Assembly: GCF_001562275.1 (NCBI RefSeq)
Contig: NZ_CP014304.1
Location: 1,364,001-1,428,000 of the forward strand
DNA: 64,000 nt
From: Hymenobacter sp. PAMC 26628
GTDB lineage: Bacteria; Bacteroidota; Bacteroidia; Cytophagales; Hymenobacteraceae
Reading direction: 5' to 3'
Made by a program: the position numbers and the translations under genes. Each line of letters opens with the position of its first letter. Position 1 is the stretch's first letter. The notes beneath the pieces are model-generated. The model made no database searches. It had not been told where the DNA came from and worked only from the letters and a program-made list of their open reading frames with translations. This document shows positions 38,260-46,773 of the stretch, one piece after another.

Positions 38260-38988
38260 ATGATGGCCGCTTTTCTCCGCAAAACCCTGAAAATTACCGG
38301 CTACGCGGTGGGGGCGGTGGTGGGCGCCGTGGCCCTGTACATGGGCACGGCGCTGGTGCTCGAACGCATTCCGGTGGCCAAGGCCGACCCCGGGGCCCCG
38401 GCCGACGTGCCCGTCTTCATCCGCACCAACGGCGTGCACTCCGACCTGGTGCTGCCCGTGCGCACCGACCAGTTCGACTGGACGCAGCAACTGCCCTACG
38501 CCCACACCCAGGCCAACGACCCGTCGTTCGACTACGTGGGCATCGGGTGGGGCGACAAGGGCTTTTACATGGACACGCCCACCTGGGCCGAACTCAAGCC
38601 CAGCACGGCCATCCGGGCGGGTTTCTGGCTGAGCACCACGGCCATGCACGCTACCTTCTACCGCGCCGCCGACCTGGCGCCCTCGCCGGCCTGCGTGCCG
38701 CTGCACCTGAGCCGCGCCGAGTACGCCCGGCTCATTGCCTACATCCAGGCCAGCTTCCAGCACGACGCGGCCGGCAACGTGCGCTGGATTCCAGGCCACA
38801 GCTACGGCCCCGACGACGCCTTTTACGAGGCCCACGGCACCTACAGCATCCTGCGCACCTGCAACACCTGGACCAACAACGCCCTGAAAGTGGCCGGCCA
38901 GAAAGCCAGCCTCTGGACGCCCTTCGAGGCGGGCATCTTCTACCAGTACGGCCAAAGCGGCAAGCCGCCCGAGGGCACCGCCGAATAG
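38260..38988 (+). CDS. TIGR02117/DUF2459 family protein
   Basis: 242 residues. One N-terminal membrane helix (about 11-32), then a soluble domain with TNGVHSDLVLPV, GWGDKGFYMDTP and the C-terminal RTCNTWTNNALK segment. These motifs fit the DUF2459 / TIGR02117 family, sometimes called urease-associated; the conserved His and Cys suggest a papain-like (NlpC/P60-related) fold, but activity is unproven. Confidence 0.8.
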   Translation: MMAAFLRKTLKITGYAVGAVVGAVALYMGTALVLERIPVAKADPGAPADVPVFIRTNGVHSDLVLPVRTDQFDWTQQLPYAHTQANDPSFDYVGIGWGDKGFYMDTPTWAELKPSTAIRAGFWLSTTAMHATFYRAADLAPSPACVPLHLSRAEYARLIAYIQASFQHDAAGNVRWIPGHSYGPDDAFYEAHGTYSILRTCNTWTNNALKVAGQKASLWTPFEAGIFYQYGQSGKPPEGTAE

Positions 38989-39013
38989 GGCCCCGGGGCC
39001 CTACCGGGCATGA

Positions 39014-39048
39014 AAAAGCCCCGCGGGCCAGGAGCCGTCGGGGCTTTT
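39014..39048. terminator. Hairpin terminator between convergent genes
   Basis: AAAAGCCCCG (39014-39023) pairs with CGGGGCTTTT (39039-39048). The T-run on each strand lets it act for both the TIGR02117 gene and the convergent small gene. Confidence 0.75.
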
Positions 39049-39077
39049 CGCAGCTTGGCTGCGGGCGATGAAAAGGG

Positions 39078-39326
39078 TTAGTTGAGCCAGAGTTCGGCCA
39101 CCTGCTCGAAGCGGTGGGGGGCAAAGGCGCCGTAGGGCCGCTCGGCGTGGAAGCCCAGCACGTGCACCTGGGGCGCGCCGGTGCGCACATGGGGCAGCAC
39201 CCGCACGGGGTACACACGGCCGGCGGCGGGCCAGTCGCCGATGTAGTCGGCGGGGCGGTGTTCGGCGTTCACGCAGCGAGCGAAAAGCTGCACGGGAGCG
39301 GGGGTCGGGAGCTTAACGTTGGACAT
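39078..39326 (-). CDS. Small protein of unknown function, probably from a leaderless mRNA
   Basis: 82 residues from the ATG at 39326. No membrane segment or recognisable motif; the protein is rich in Pro, His and Val, with a repeated 'RV.P' pattern. A consensus TATCTTTG box ends only four bases before the ATG, so the transcript would begin at or next to the start codon. A longer reading frame to 39356 would start upstream of that box and is less likely. Confidence 0.55.
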   Translation of the reverse strand: MSNVKLPTPAPVQLFARCVNAEHRPADYIGDWPAAGRVYPVRVLPHVRTGAPQVHVLGFHAERPYGAFAPHRFEQVAELWLN

Positions 39327-39329
39327 ACC

Positions 39330-39337
39330 CAAAGATA
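39330..39337 (-). promoter_or_regulatory. TAnnTTTG -7 box directly abutting the start codon
   Basis: TATCTTTG (minus strand 39337-39330) lies four bases before the ATG at 39326, implying a leaderless transcript. Confidence 0.55.
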
Positions 39338-39614
39338 CGAAATAATTGTGATGCACTAAAAATATTGGCAGTATTTTTTACTGCACCGACAATGGTAGGA
39401 AATTGTTATGAGGTTTAGATTAAAATCTCATTAAAAATAGTTTATGCCCCATTATGCGCAAAAAGACGCAATCGAGGGCCTGAATTTAATTGCTGATAAA
39501 CCGGCTGTTTGCTAACATTAATAGTTGCTAAGCAGGCGTTGGCCACCGCCCGCAAAAGGGGGCCCGGGCCCCATCGGCGGCCCGCGTGGGGCCCCGGTGC
39601 CTTTCTTTGCCGGC

Positions 39615-41912
39615 ATGAAAACCGCAACCTTGGCCCTGCTGCTGGGCCTGGCCGGCGCCGCCCGCGCCCAGGGCCCCGCCAACCTTGTGCAGTACGCCCA
39701 CCCGCTGGTGGGCACCGCCAAAATGGGCCACACCTTCCCCGGCGCCACGGTGCCCTTCGGCATGGTGCAGCTCAGCCCCGACACCGACACGGTGGCCTAC
39801 GCCACGCCCGAGGGCAAGTACAACCCCGACGTGTACCGCTACTGCGCCGGCTACCAGTACGACGACCCCACCATCGTGGGCTTCAGCCACACGCACTTCA
39901 GCGGCACGGGCCACTCCGACCTCGGCGACTTCCTGGTGATGCCCACCGTGGGGCCCCTGCGCCTTAACCCCGGCACCGCCGACCGGCCCGGCAGCGGCTA
40001 CCGCTCGCGCTACGCGCACAAAACCGAGGTGGCCGAGCCGGCCTACTACCGCGTGAAGCTCGACGACCCCGGCGTGCTGGCCGAGCTTACGGCCACGGCC
40101 CGGGTGGGCGTGCACCGCTACACGTTTCCGCAGGCCGCCGACGCGCACATTGTGCTCGACTTGATGGCCGGGATTTACAACTACCCGGGCAAAAACGTGT
40201 GGACGTTTGTGCGCGTGGAAAACGACTCGCTGGTGACCGGCTACCGCCAAACCAACGGCTGGGGCCGCACCCGCACCGAGTACTTCGCGCTGGCGTTTTC
40301 GAAGCCCTTCGCCCACTACGGCAGCCGCAACTACGACCAAAAGGAACCCTACCGCGGCTTCTGGGGCCGCTTCGACCAGGTGCACGACTGGCCCGACCTG
40401 GCCGGCCACCAGTTGCGCCTGCACTTCGACTTCGCCACCCGGGCCGGCGAGCAGGTGCTGCTGAAAATGGCGCTGTCCTCCACCAGCACCGCCGGGGCCC
40501 TGCGCAACCTGCGCGCCGAGGCCCCGGGCTGGAACTTCGACGCCCTGCACCGCCAGGGCCAGGCCTTGTGGCAGCAGGAGCTGGGCAAGGTCGAAATCCA
40601 GGGCCCCAAGGTGGACAAGGACAACTTCTACACGGCCATGTACCACGCCTGCCTCAGCCCCACCATCTACCAGGACGTGGACGGCCAGTACCGCGGCCTC
40701 GACCAGAACAACCATCAGGCGGAAGGCTTCACCAACTACACCACGTTCTCGCTCTGGGACACGTTTAGGGCCCTGCACCCGCTGTTTAACCTGATTCAGC
40801 CCAAGCGCAACGCCGACATGGTGCAGTCCATGCTGGCCCACTACGACCAGAGCGCCGAGCACATGCTGCCCGTGTGGAGCCACTACGCCAACGAAAACTG
40901 GTGCATGAGCGGCTACCACAGCACCACCGTGCTGGCCGACGCCGTGCTCACCGGCACCGTGCCGGCCGCGCAGGCCGAGCGGGCCCTGGCCGCCTGCGTG
41001 GCCACCGCCCGCCACCGCTGGTTCGACGGGCTGGGCGACTACCTGGACCGCGGCTACGTGCCCGACGGCCGCAGCGGCACCTCCGTGTCCACCACCCTCG
41101 AGTACGCCCTCGACGACTGGTGCATTGCCCAGCTGGCCCAGAAGCTGGGCCACGCCGACCTCTACCAGGAGTTCAGCAAGCGGGCCGGCAACTGGCAAAA
41201 CGTGTACGACGCCCGCATCGGCTACATGCGGCCCCGCGCGGCCGACGGCACGTTCCGGGCCAAGTTCGACGTGCTGAGCACCAACGGCCAGGGCTTCATC
41301 GAGGGCAACGCCTGGAACTACAGCCTCGCCGTGCCCCACGACCCCGCCGGCCTGATTGCCAAAATGGGCGGCAACGCCCGCTTCGTGCCGCACCTCGATT
41401 CGCTCTTTACGATGAGCCTGCCCGACAAGTTCTTCGCCGAAACCGAGGACATCACCCGCGACGGCATCATCGGCAACTACGTGCACGGCAACGAGCCCGC
41501 CCACCACGTGGCCTACCTCTACAACTGGACCGACCAGCCCTGGAAAACCCAGGCCCGCGTGCGCATGATCCTGCCCAAGATGTACCACCCCACGCCCGAC
41601 GGCCTGGGCGGCAACGACGACTGCGGCCAGATGAGCGCCTGGTACATCTTCAGCGCCCTGGGCTTCTACCCCGTGGCCCCCGCCTCGGGCGAGTACGCCC
41701 TGGGCAGCCCCGCCGTGCAAGGCGCCGTGCTCCGCCTCGAAAACGGCAAAACCTTCACCGTCACCGTCAAAAACCAGGGCCCCAAAAACGTCTACGTCCA
41801 GTCCGCCCGCCTCAACGGCAAGCTGCTAACACGCCCGTTTCTGCCCGTGGCGGAGGTGATGGGCGGCGGAGAGCTGGCATTTGTGATGGGAAGTAAACCG
41901 AAGAAGAAATGA
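39615..41912 (+). CDS. GH92 family alpha-1,2-mannosidase
   Basis: 765 residues from the ATG at 39615, which starts a clear signal peptide (about 1-17, cut near GAARAQ). GH92 hallmarks: VGTAKMGHTFPGATVPFGMV near the N-terminus, NYTTFSLWDTFRALHPL, GYHSTTVLADA, and GGNDDCGQMSAWYIFSA in the C-terminal (alpha/alpha)6 domain carrying the Glu/Asp catalytic network. The enzyme removes mannose from alpha-mannans or N-glycans with Ca2+ in the periplasm. It is a stand-alone gene, not in a SusCD-type polysaccharide locus. The upstream in-frame stretch from 39525 is excluded because the signal peptide begins at 39615. Confidence 0.94.
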   Translation: MKTATLALLLGLAGAARAQGPANLVQYAHPLVGTAKMGHTFPGATVPFGMVQLSPDTDTVAYATPEGKYNPDVYRYCAGYQYDDPTIVGFSHTHFSGTGHSDLGDFLVMPTVGPLRLNPGTADRPGSGYRSRYAHKTEVAEPAYYRVKLDDPGVLAELTATARVGVHRYTFPQAADAHIVLDLMAGIYNYPGKNVWTFVRVENDSLVTGYRQTNGWGRTRTEYFALAFSKPFAHYGSRNYDQKEPYRGFWGRFDQVHDWPDLAGHQLRLHFDFATRAGEQVLLKMALSSTSTAGALRNLRAEAPGWNFDALHRQGQALWQQELGKVEIQGPKVDKDNFYTAMYHACLSPTIYQDVDGQYRGLDQNNHQAEGFTNYTTFSLWDTFRALHPLFNLIQPKRNADMVQSMLAHYDQSAEHMLPVWSHYANENWCMSGYHSTTVLADAVLTGTVPAAQAERALAACVATARHRWFDGLGDYLDRGYVPDGRSGTSVSTTLEYALDDWCIAQLAQKLGHADLYQEFSKRAGNWQNVYDARIGYMRPRAADGTFRAKFDVLSTNGQGFIEGNAWNYSLAVPHDPAGLIAKMGGNARFVPHLDSLFTMSLPDKFFAETEDITRDGIIGNYVHGNEPAHHVAYLYNWTDQPWKTQARVRMILPKMYHPTPDGLGGNDDCGQMSAWYIFSALGFYPVAPASGEYALGSPAVQGAVLRLENGKTFTVTVKNQGPKNVYVQSARLNGKLLTRPFLPVAEVMGGGELAFVMGSKPKKK

Positions 41913-42356
41913 AATTTTTCTTGTGTTGGTCAATTAATTTAGGGCGTGAGGACAATTGGCCTAGCCAAGGTTCTTAAAATAAAAAGGGGGGTCGTGCTCA
42001 TCTATCGTCCGCGCAGCCGAAGCATCTCTCCCGCTGGCTAATCACTGATTACGGCCGCAGTAGAGATGCTTCGGCTGCGCGGACAACAGATGAGCACGAC
42101 CGCCTTACTAATCGTTTACTCTTGACTAAATACTTAAATAAGTTAAGACGATGAATAATTAAAAAAGGACAGTTAGCGGGCTTCCCGGGCCGCTGAAAAG
42201 CGCACCTTGTGGTGTTGGTTTACAGCCGCAAACCGTTCATTTTTAATAGGCTACCCTCGTACCCATGGTGGGCTTTGTAGAAGAGTCTACTGCAAAAGCA
42301 GTATCCCGAAATTCGAGGCGAATTCTGAACAATTCAGGGCCCAGCGCAACGAACGG
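41913..42356. other. Intergenic region holding a large palindrome
   Basis: 444 bp between the GH92 gene and pyrC, AT-rich at both ends. Besides the palindrome at 41991-42100, the part 42170-42356 shows no gene that I can support. No terminator for GH92 with a clear T-run was recognised. Confidence 0.5.
41991..42100. repeat. Large palindromic intergenic repeat
   Basis: Arms 41991-42029 and 42062-42100 (39 bp each) are reverse complements except for two positions near the outer third, with a 32-bp centre. The inner core GCGCAGCCGAAGCATCTCTC resembles the core of the palindrome at 61837-61933. The right end recurs alone at 37701-37730. Confidence 0.85.
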
Positions 42357-43634
42357 TTAGCGCTCAAGCAGAATTTCCGTCCCTAGAATCACCAAGTCTA
42401 CCCGGCCTTTCAACGTCTGGTCGAGGAAGGGCGTATTCTGGGATTTAGATTTCATGAATTCCCGCGTGAAGGTCGTTTCCGCTTCGGTATCGAACAAGAG
42501 GCACTCGGCTTGTTGGCCCACTTCGACGGCAGCTACCGGCAGGCCCATCAGGCGGCGTGGCTCTGCCGAGTAGCGCTTCACTACCAGGTCCCACCCGAAC
42601 TTTTTGGGCTCAACGAAGTGGTGGTAGAGCGAGACAAGGGCCGTATCCAAGCCGGTGATGCCATTGGGCGCGCTAAGGAAATCCTGGGCTTTTTCGAACG
42701 GCGTGTGCGGCGCATGGTCCGTGGCAATGAGGTCGAATACGCCTTCAACGAGCCCTTCGAGCAGGGCATCACAATCCGCCTGCGTCCGCAGCGGCGGGTT
42801 CATTTTATAGTTCGTGTCGTAGTCGCCGATGTGCTCGTCGGTGAACATCAGGTGGTGCGGGGCCACTTCCGCCGTCACCTTCACATCGCCGCGGGATTTC
42901 CACCAGCGGATGGTTTCCATGCCGAGCTTGCTGGAAACGTGCTGGATGTGCACGTGCGCGCCCGCCGCCCGGGCCAGGCGAATGTCGCGGTCGATGATGA
43001 TTTCCTCCGCGCACGCCGGCGAGCCCTTGATGCCGAGCCGGTAGCTCATCACCCCTTCGTTCAGGGCGCGCGGCCCGGCCAGCTCCGGCACCTCGCAGTG
43101 GCTGGCAAAAAACATCCCAAACTCGGTGGCGTACTGCATCGCCCGCAGCAGCACCGCCGGGTCGTTGGTGGTGTCCCCGTCGTCGGTGAGCATTTTTACC
43201 CCGAGCTCGCGCATGCCTTCGATTTCGGCCAGCTCCTTGCCCTCGCGGTTTTTGGTGACGCAGCCGGAGGTGTACACCGGAATGCGGGACCGGAGCTTGG
43301 CATTTTCCAGCACGGTGGCCACCGCGGTTGCCGAGTCGAGGGCCGGGCGGGTGTTGGGCATCATCACCACGCCGGTAATGCCGCCGTTGATGGCCGCTTC
43401 GCTGCCCGTGGTGATGGTTTCCTTGTTCTCAAACCCTGGGGCGCGGAAATGGACGTGGGCATCAAACATGCCGGGCATCAGCACCCGGCCGCGCGCGTCG
43501 ATGACCCGGGCGCCCTCGGGAATGGCCAGGTTGGGGCCGATGTCCTGAATTTTCCCTTCGACAATCAGGACATCGGCCTCAAGAAGCACGGGGGAATTTT
43601 CAGAGGCGATGCGGGCGTTTTGAAGGAGAAGCAT
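42357..43634 (-). CDS. pyrC: Dihydroorotase (class I type)
   Basis: 425 residues. Amidohydrolase metal ligands: D58-A-H60-V-H62, D151 in TDDG (position taken by a carboxylated Lys in class II enzymes), H179 in SHCE, H232 in HIQHVSS and D306 in ATDHAPH. All catalytic residues are present. It cyclises carbamoyl-aspartate to dihydroorotate. It is 78 bp downstream of pyrB on the same strand. Base composition is lower in GC than most neighbours. Confidence 0.94.
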   Translation of the reverse strand: MLLLQNARIASENSPVLLEADVLIVEGKIQDIGPNLAIPEGARVIDARGRVLMPGMFDAHVHFRAPGFENKETITTGSEAAINGGITGVVMMPNTRPALDSATAVATVLENAKLRSRIPVYTSGCVTKNREGKELAEIEGMRELGVKMLTDDGDTTNDPAVLLRAMQYATEFGMFFASHCEVPELAGPRALNEGVMSYRLGIKGSPACAEEIIIDRDIRLARAAGAHVHIQHVSSKLGMETIRWWKSRGDVKVTAEVAPHHLMFTDEHIGDYDTNYKMNPPLRTQADCDALLEGLVEGVFDLIATDHAPHTPFEKAQDFLSAPNGITGLDTALVSLYHHFVEPKKFGWDLVVKRYSAEPRRLMGLPVAAVEVGQQAECLLFDTEAETTFTREFMKSKSQNTPFLDQTLKGRVDLVILGTEILLER

Positions 43635-43712
43635 GAGTTGGTAATTTCTGTAAGCCGCAAGGGTTATGGAAGATGTAAATTAAAGAGCGGAGTCAGCCGC
43701 TGCGTCTGGCGT

Positions 43713-44693
43713 TCAGGGCATAATCACCGTGGAGCTGGCTCGCTGCTGTGCGACATACGATTCCTGCCGCGGGAAATCCCCGCCCGGCGTGAGCCAGTCG
43801 AGCACGGCCATGCGAACGGAAATCCCGTTTTCGACCTGGTTGGTGATCAGGCTGCGCTCGTAGTCCATCACGGCGTCGCATAGCTCAACCCCCCGGTTTA
43901 CGGGTCCGGGGTGCATAATGTAGAGGCCGCGGTCGCGGATTTCTGCCAGCCGGGCGTTGGTGATGCCGTAGACGCGGTGGTATTCCCGGACGTTGGGGAA
44001 AAATTGCACGTCCTGGCGCTCCATCTGCACGCGGAGCAGGTACACGACATCGGGCGACCAGGCCATGGCCGCCTCATAGTCGGTGAAGCGGCGGATGCTT
44101 TCCGGGATATACTTGGGCACGAGCGAGCCCGGGCCCAGGTAAGCGACCTCGACGCCCAGCTTTTGCAGCAGGGTGCTGGTGGAGCGCGCGACGCGGGAGT
44201 GGAGAATATCGCCGATGATGAGGACTTTTTTGCCCCTGGGGTCGGGAAATTTTTCCTTGATGGTGAAGGCGTCCAGCAGGGCTTGGGTGGGGTGCTCGTG
44301 CGCCCCATCGCCGGCATTGATGACCGACGCCGTGGTTTGGCGGGCAATCATACCGGGCAGGCCGGAGTGACCGTGGCGGACGACGATGTAGTCGGTGCGC
44401 ATCGCCTGGAGCGTCTCAATTGTCTCGCGCACCGACTCGCCCTTGGTGATGGAGGAGTGGGCGACGTCGAAATTCGTTACCTCCGCCGAGAGGCGTTTGG
44501 CCGCAACCTCGAAGGAGGAGTGCGTCCGGGTGCTAGCCTCGTAGAACAGCATGAGCACGGACTTGCCCTCAAGGGCAGGGATTTTTTTCACCGAGTGGGT
44601 GAACAGTTTTTTAAAGGACGTGGATTGGTCGAGCAGGAACTCGATTTCCTCACGGTGAAGGGATGCGATGTCGAGCAGGTCTTTACGTGCCAT
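43713..44693 (-). CDS. pyrB: Aspartate carbamoyltransferase catalytic chain (divergent STRTH motif)
   Basis: 326 residues, slightly longer than usual (about 305-310) because of a Gln/Ser-rich C-terminal extension. Carbamoyl-phosphate motif S54-T-R-T-H58-S, where most ATCases have STRTR; S80-S81 and K84 of the active-site loop from the neighbouring chain, and HPTQ (134-137) are present. The C-terminal HPGPVNRG replaces the common HPLPR loop, as in many non-enteric ATCases. It carbamoylates aspartate in pyrimidine synthesis. No pyrI regulatory gene is adjacent. The Arg-to-His change is unlike typical Bacteroidetes PyrB. Confidence 0.92.
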   Translation of the reverse strand: MARKDLLDIASLHREEIEFLLDQSTSFKKLFTHSVKKIPALEGKSVLMLFYEASTRTHSSFEVAAKRLSAEVTNFDVAHSSITKGESVRETIETLQAMRTDYIVVRHGHSGLPGMIARQTTASVINAGDGAHEHPTQALLDAFTIKEKFPDPRGKKVLIIGDILHSRVARSTSTLLQKLGVEVAYLGPGSLVPKYIPESIRRFTDYEAAMAWSPDVVYLLRVQMERQDVQFFPNVREYHRVYGITNARLAEIRDRGLYIMHPGPVNRGVELCDAVMDYERSLITNQVENGISVRMAVLDWLTPGGDFPRQESYVAQQRASSTVIMP

Positions 44694-45147
44694 ACCAAAA
44701 ATTGAGAAAAAGTGAGGTTGTCTAGCTAAAACGAATAAGGTAAAGTTTTATCTGCCCCTACCCTTGACAGGGAAACCGGCTGCCGACATGGGCCGGGGCG
44801 ATGGCGGCAGCCGCTAGGGTTGGGGGAGAGGGTGGGGGCGTCCGAGGGGGGCGTGGGGTTTGCTGGATAAAAAAGGATTGCCAGGCAGCAACAACGAACT
44901 CAACGGGCATAAAAAAACCGTTTCGGAATCCGAAACGGTGGCGGGGCAACAATCAGAAAAAACAGCGGAAACGCCAAAGGCAAAATCAGGAAAACCAATG
45001 GCGGCGAAGACCTTCCGGTCCATTCGCGGTTCCCAGCCGAGCAGGGTTCCGCGCTTCGTCAACAGGTTTTTTGGTTGAAGCACGGTGCAAAGCTACGGCA
45101 TTGTTACGTGTACTTCGAACATATCAGGCAAAGATGAGATGGTCCAG
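44694..45147. other. Intergenic region between pyrB and IS3 remnant
   Basis: 454 bp. It contains a minus-strand terminator-like hairpin (44910-44939) with no recognisable gene upstream of it, and short open frames on both strands (for example 44860-45078 +, 72 codons, Lys/Ser-rich from a TTG). None has a convincing start or homologue, so none is called as a gene. Confidence 0.4.
44910..44939 (-). terminator. Orphan terminator hairpin
   Basis: ACCGTTTCGG-AAT-CCGAAACGGT (44917-44939) is a perfect 10-bp stem followed on the minus strand by seven T. It would end a transcript coming from about 45.1 kb, where only IS debris and short frames exist. Confidence 0.65.
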
Positions 45148-45755
45148 TTAAGCGAGAGCGTTTAGGATGGTATTTTTAAGTTGTTGAAGATAAAAGGCTT
45201 GTGGAATCTGGCAAACGAGCGCCGAGTGACGGCGCTTATGATTGCAATAGTCGAAATAAGCGGCCACGCTGTGCTGCGCGTCCGGCAGGCCGCGGAACAC
45301 GGGCCACTCGCGCGGCATATAAGCGCGGGGCTGAATGACCCGCAGCCCGTGCCGCCGCATGGCTGCCCGCAGGCGCTGGCGGCCCCGCAGTGGCCCTGGG
45401 CTTGTAGCTCGGCCCGCCGCCGCGTGCCGTAACAGCGCTTGTGCTGCGCGAAATCTTCTTTCAGCACCTGCTGCCAGTCGGCTGCCCGCTGCGGCTCGCG
45501 CCAGGCGTAATAGTGGGCCGGCGACACGTCCAGCGTCCGGTAGAGCAGCCCGGCCGGATAGTGAACACGCTCTTGTTCAATAAACTGCCAGCAGCTCGTC
45601 GGGGCGCGGGGGGCGAGAGCCTGCACTTATAGCAGACAGCTGGCGCACCTGGGCCGCCTTGGTAGGATCGGCCGGCAGCGGGGGCTTACGCCTCGCGCTG
45701 CCACTGGTAGATGCGCTTGGGGTCTATAATCTTGGCTGCAAATACTTCAGGTGTT
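45148..45755 (-). mobile_element. Degenerate IS3-family insertion sequence remnant
   Basis: Minus strand, right to left. The tail of an orfA (…DPKRIYQWQREA, stop near 45690), then the start of orfB (FIEQERVHYPAGLLYR, YRTLDVSPAHYYAWR, KRCYGTRRRAELQAQG), then a frame change into RHGLRVIQPRAYMP, and finally the C-terminal end AYFDYCNHKRRHSAL. The integrase core with the first two Asp of DDE is missing, so there is an internal deletion plus at least one frameshift. It is not functional. Its right end lies next to the duplicated T9SS sorting domain at 45771. Confidence 0.85.
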
Positions 45756-45770
45756 GAGCAGTTGGCTTGC

Positions 45771-45908
45771 CTACCGCCGCACTACCCCACGCGCCAGCAC
45801 GCCGCCCGTGCCCAGGGCCCTAATTGTGTAGAGGCCCGGGGCCAAGCCGCTCAAATCCAGCTCGGCGGAAGCGCCGCTGCCGGGGCGGCGCAGCACCGTT
45901 TGGCCCAG
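45771..45908 (-). pseudogene. Detached T9SS type A sorting-domain fragment
   Basis: 138 bp match the 3' end of the subtilase gene at 46774-46911 in 131 positions, starting exactly at the stop codon. The translation ends GLYTIRALGTGGVLARG-VVRR, the T9SS C-terminal sorting sequence. The rest of the parent gene is absent; upstream sequence is unrelated and AT-rich (45909-45960). It is a truncated cargo gene or a duplicated 3' end left beside the IS3 remnant. Confidence 0.8.
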
Positions 45909-45984
45909 AATGTTAAATATTCTAAAATTCAAGTCAACGGCTACAATGGCAGCGTATGGGCGCGTGCAATGCACTGTAAATCGA

Positions 45985-46033
45985 TAAAAAGGCCCCACCC
46001 GCTGCGAATGACGCAACGAGTAGGGCCTTTTTA
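45985..46033. terminator. Terminator after the DUF4142 gene
   Basis: TAAAAAGGCCC ... GGGCCTTTTTA with a weaker inner pairing CGCTGCG/CGCAACG. The T-run on the minus strand ends the DUF4142 transcript 16 bp past its stop. Confidence 0.75.
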
Positions 46034-46048
46034 ACAGCGCTTGGCTTT

Positions 46049-46639
46049 TTACTTCATAGCCGTCTTCAGCCGCTTGGCTTCGTCCATGTGTTTTTGGTCG
46101 TCGTCCATGATCTTTTGGACGTAGGTTTTCAGGGCCGGGTCCTGTGAGTTCTTGAGCGTATCCTTGGCTTTGCTGATGGCTTTGTCGTTTACATCGGCCA
46201 TGTCGTCGAGGTATTTTTTGTCGAAGTCCATGCCGGCTTTTTCAGCTTGTAGCTTGGTCAGCATTTCTTGGCTGTCGGGGCTCAGGGTGGGGGGCAAAGT
46301 GATGTTGCGCTTGGTGGCTTCGTCCTTCAGCTCGGCCTCGTCCTTGGCGTGGGTGCTCACCGTTTGGCTGGCGTATTTTTTTACGGCAGGGTTGGTGGCG
46401 CGGGTGGCGGCGGCCTGGCTCAACTCGAACTCGGTGCGGCCGGTGTTGGCCAGGTCCACCATATAGTCGGTCACGTCTTTGGTGTCGGTGTTCGAGCCGG
46501 CGGCGGTGGCCACGGTGCCGTTGTCCACTTTCTGGTCGTTCACATCTTTGGCGGTAGTGGTGCTATCGGGCTTGGACGAGCAGCCGGTGCCAAACAACAT
46601 GCCGGCAACTACTAGGGCGGGAAGGGCGATTCTTTTCAT
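46049..46639 (-). CDS. DUF4142 lipoprotein
   Basis: 196 residues. Lipoprotein signal peptide ending LFGTGC (Cys20), a Thr/Asp-rich linker, then a four-helix ferritin-like DUF4142 region (about 58-196) with repeated Lys/Asp-rich helices (VKKYASQTVSTHAKDEAELK, KTYVQKIMDDDQKH). Function is unknown; members are often stress-linked in Bacteroidetes and Proteobacteria. It lies between the truncated and the intact T9SS sorting domain genes. Confidence 0.88.
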   Translation of the reverse strand: MKRIALPALVVAGMLFGTGCSSKPDSTTTAKDVNDQKVDNGTVATAAGSNTDTKDVTDYMVDLANTGRTEFELSQAAATRATNPAVKKYASQTVSTHAKDEAELKDEATKRNITLPPTLSPDSQEMLTKLQAEKAGMDFDKKYLDDMADVNDKAISKAKDTLKNSQDPALKTYVQKIMDDDQKHMDEAKRLKTAMK

Positions 46640-46773
46640 TGTCGAGTTTATAAGCAGATGAATTATAGGCCCTTAAACGGCTAATATTTCAACTAGTTCT
46701 TAAAAACAGCTTAAAACAATCGGCCTGGCTAACGTCGTTTCGCTGCTCATCGGCCCGGTTGAACCCGGGCCCC

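Noticed and set aside
39528..41720. Minus-strand open frame (730 codons) opposite the GH92 gene
   Set aside because: Same antisense artefact; the real gene is on the plus strand with GH92 motifs and a signal peptide.
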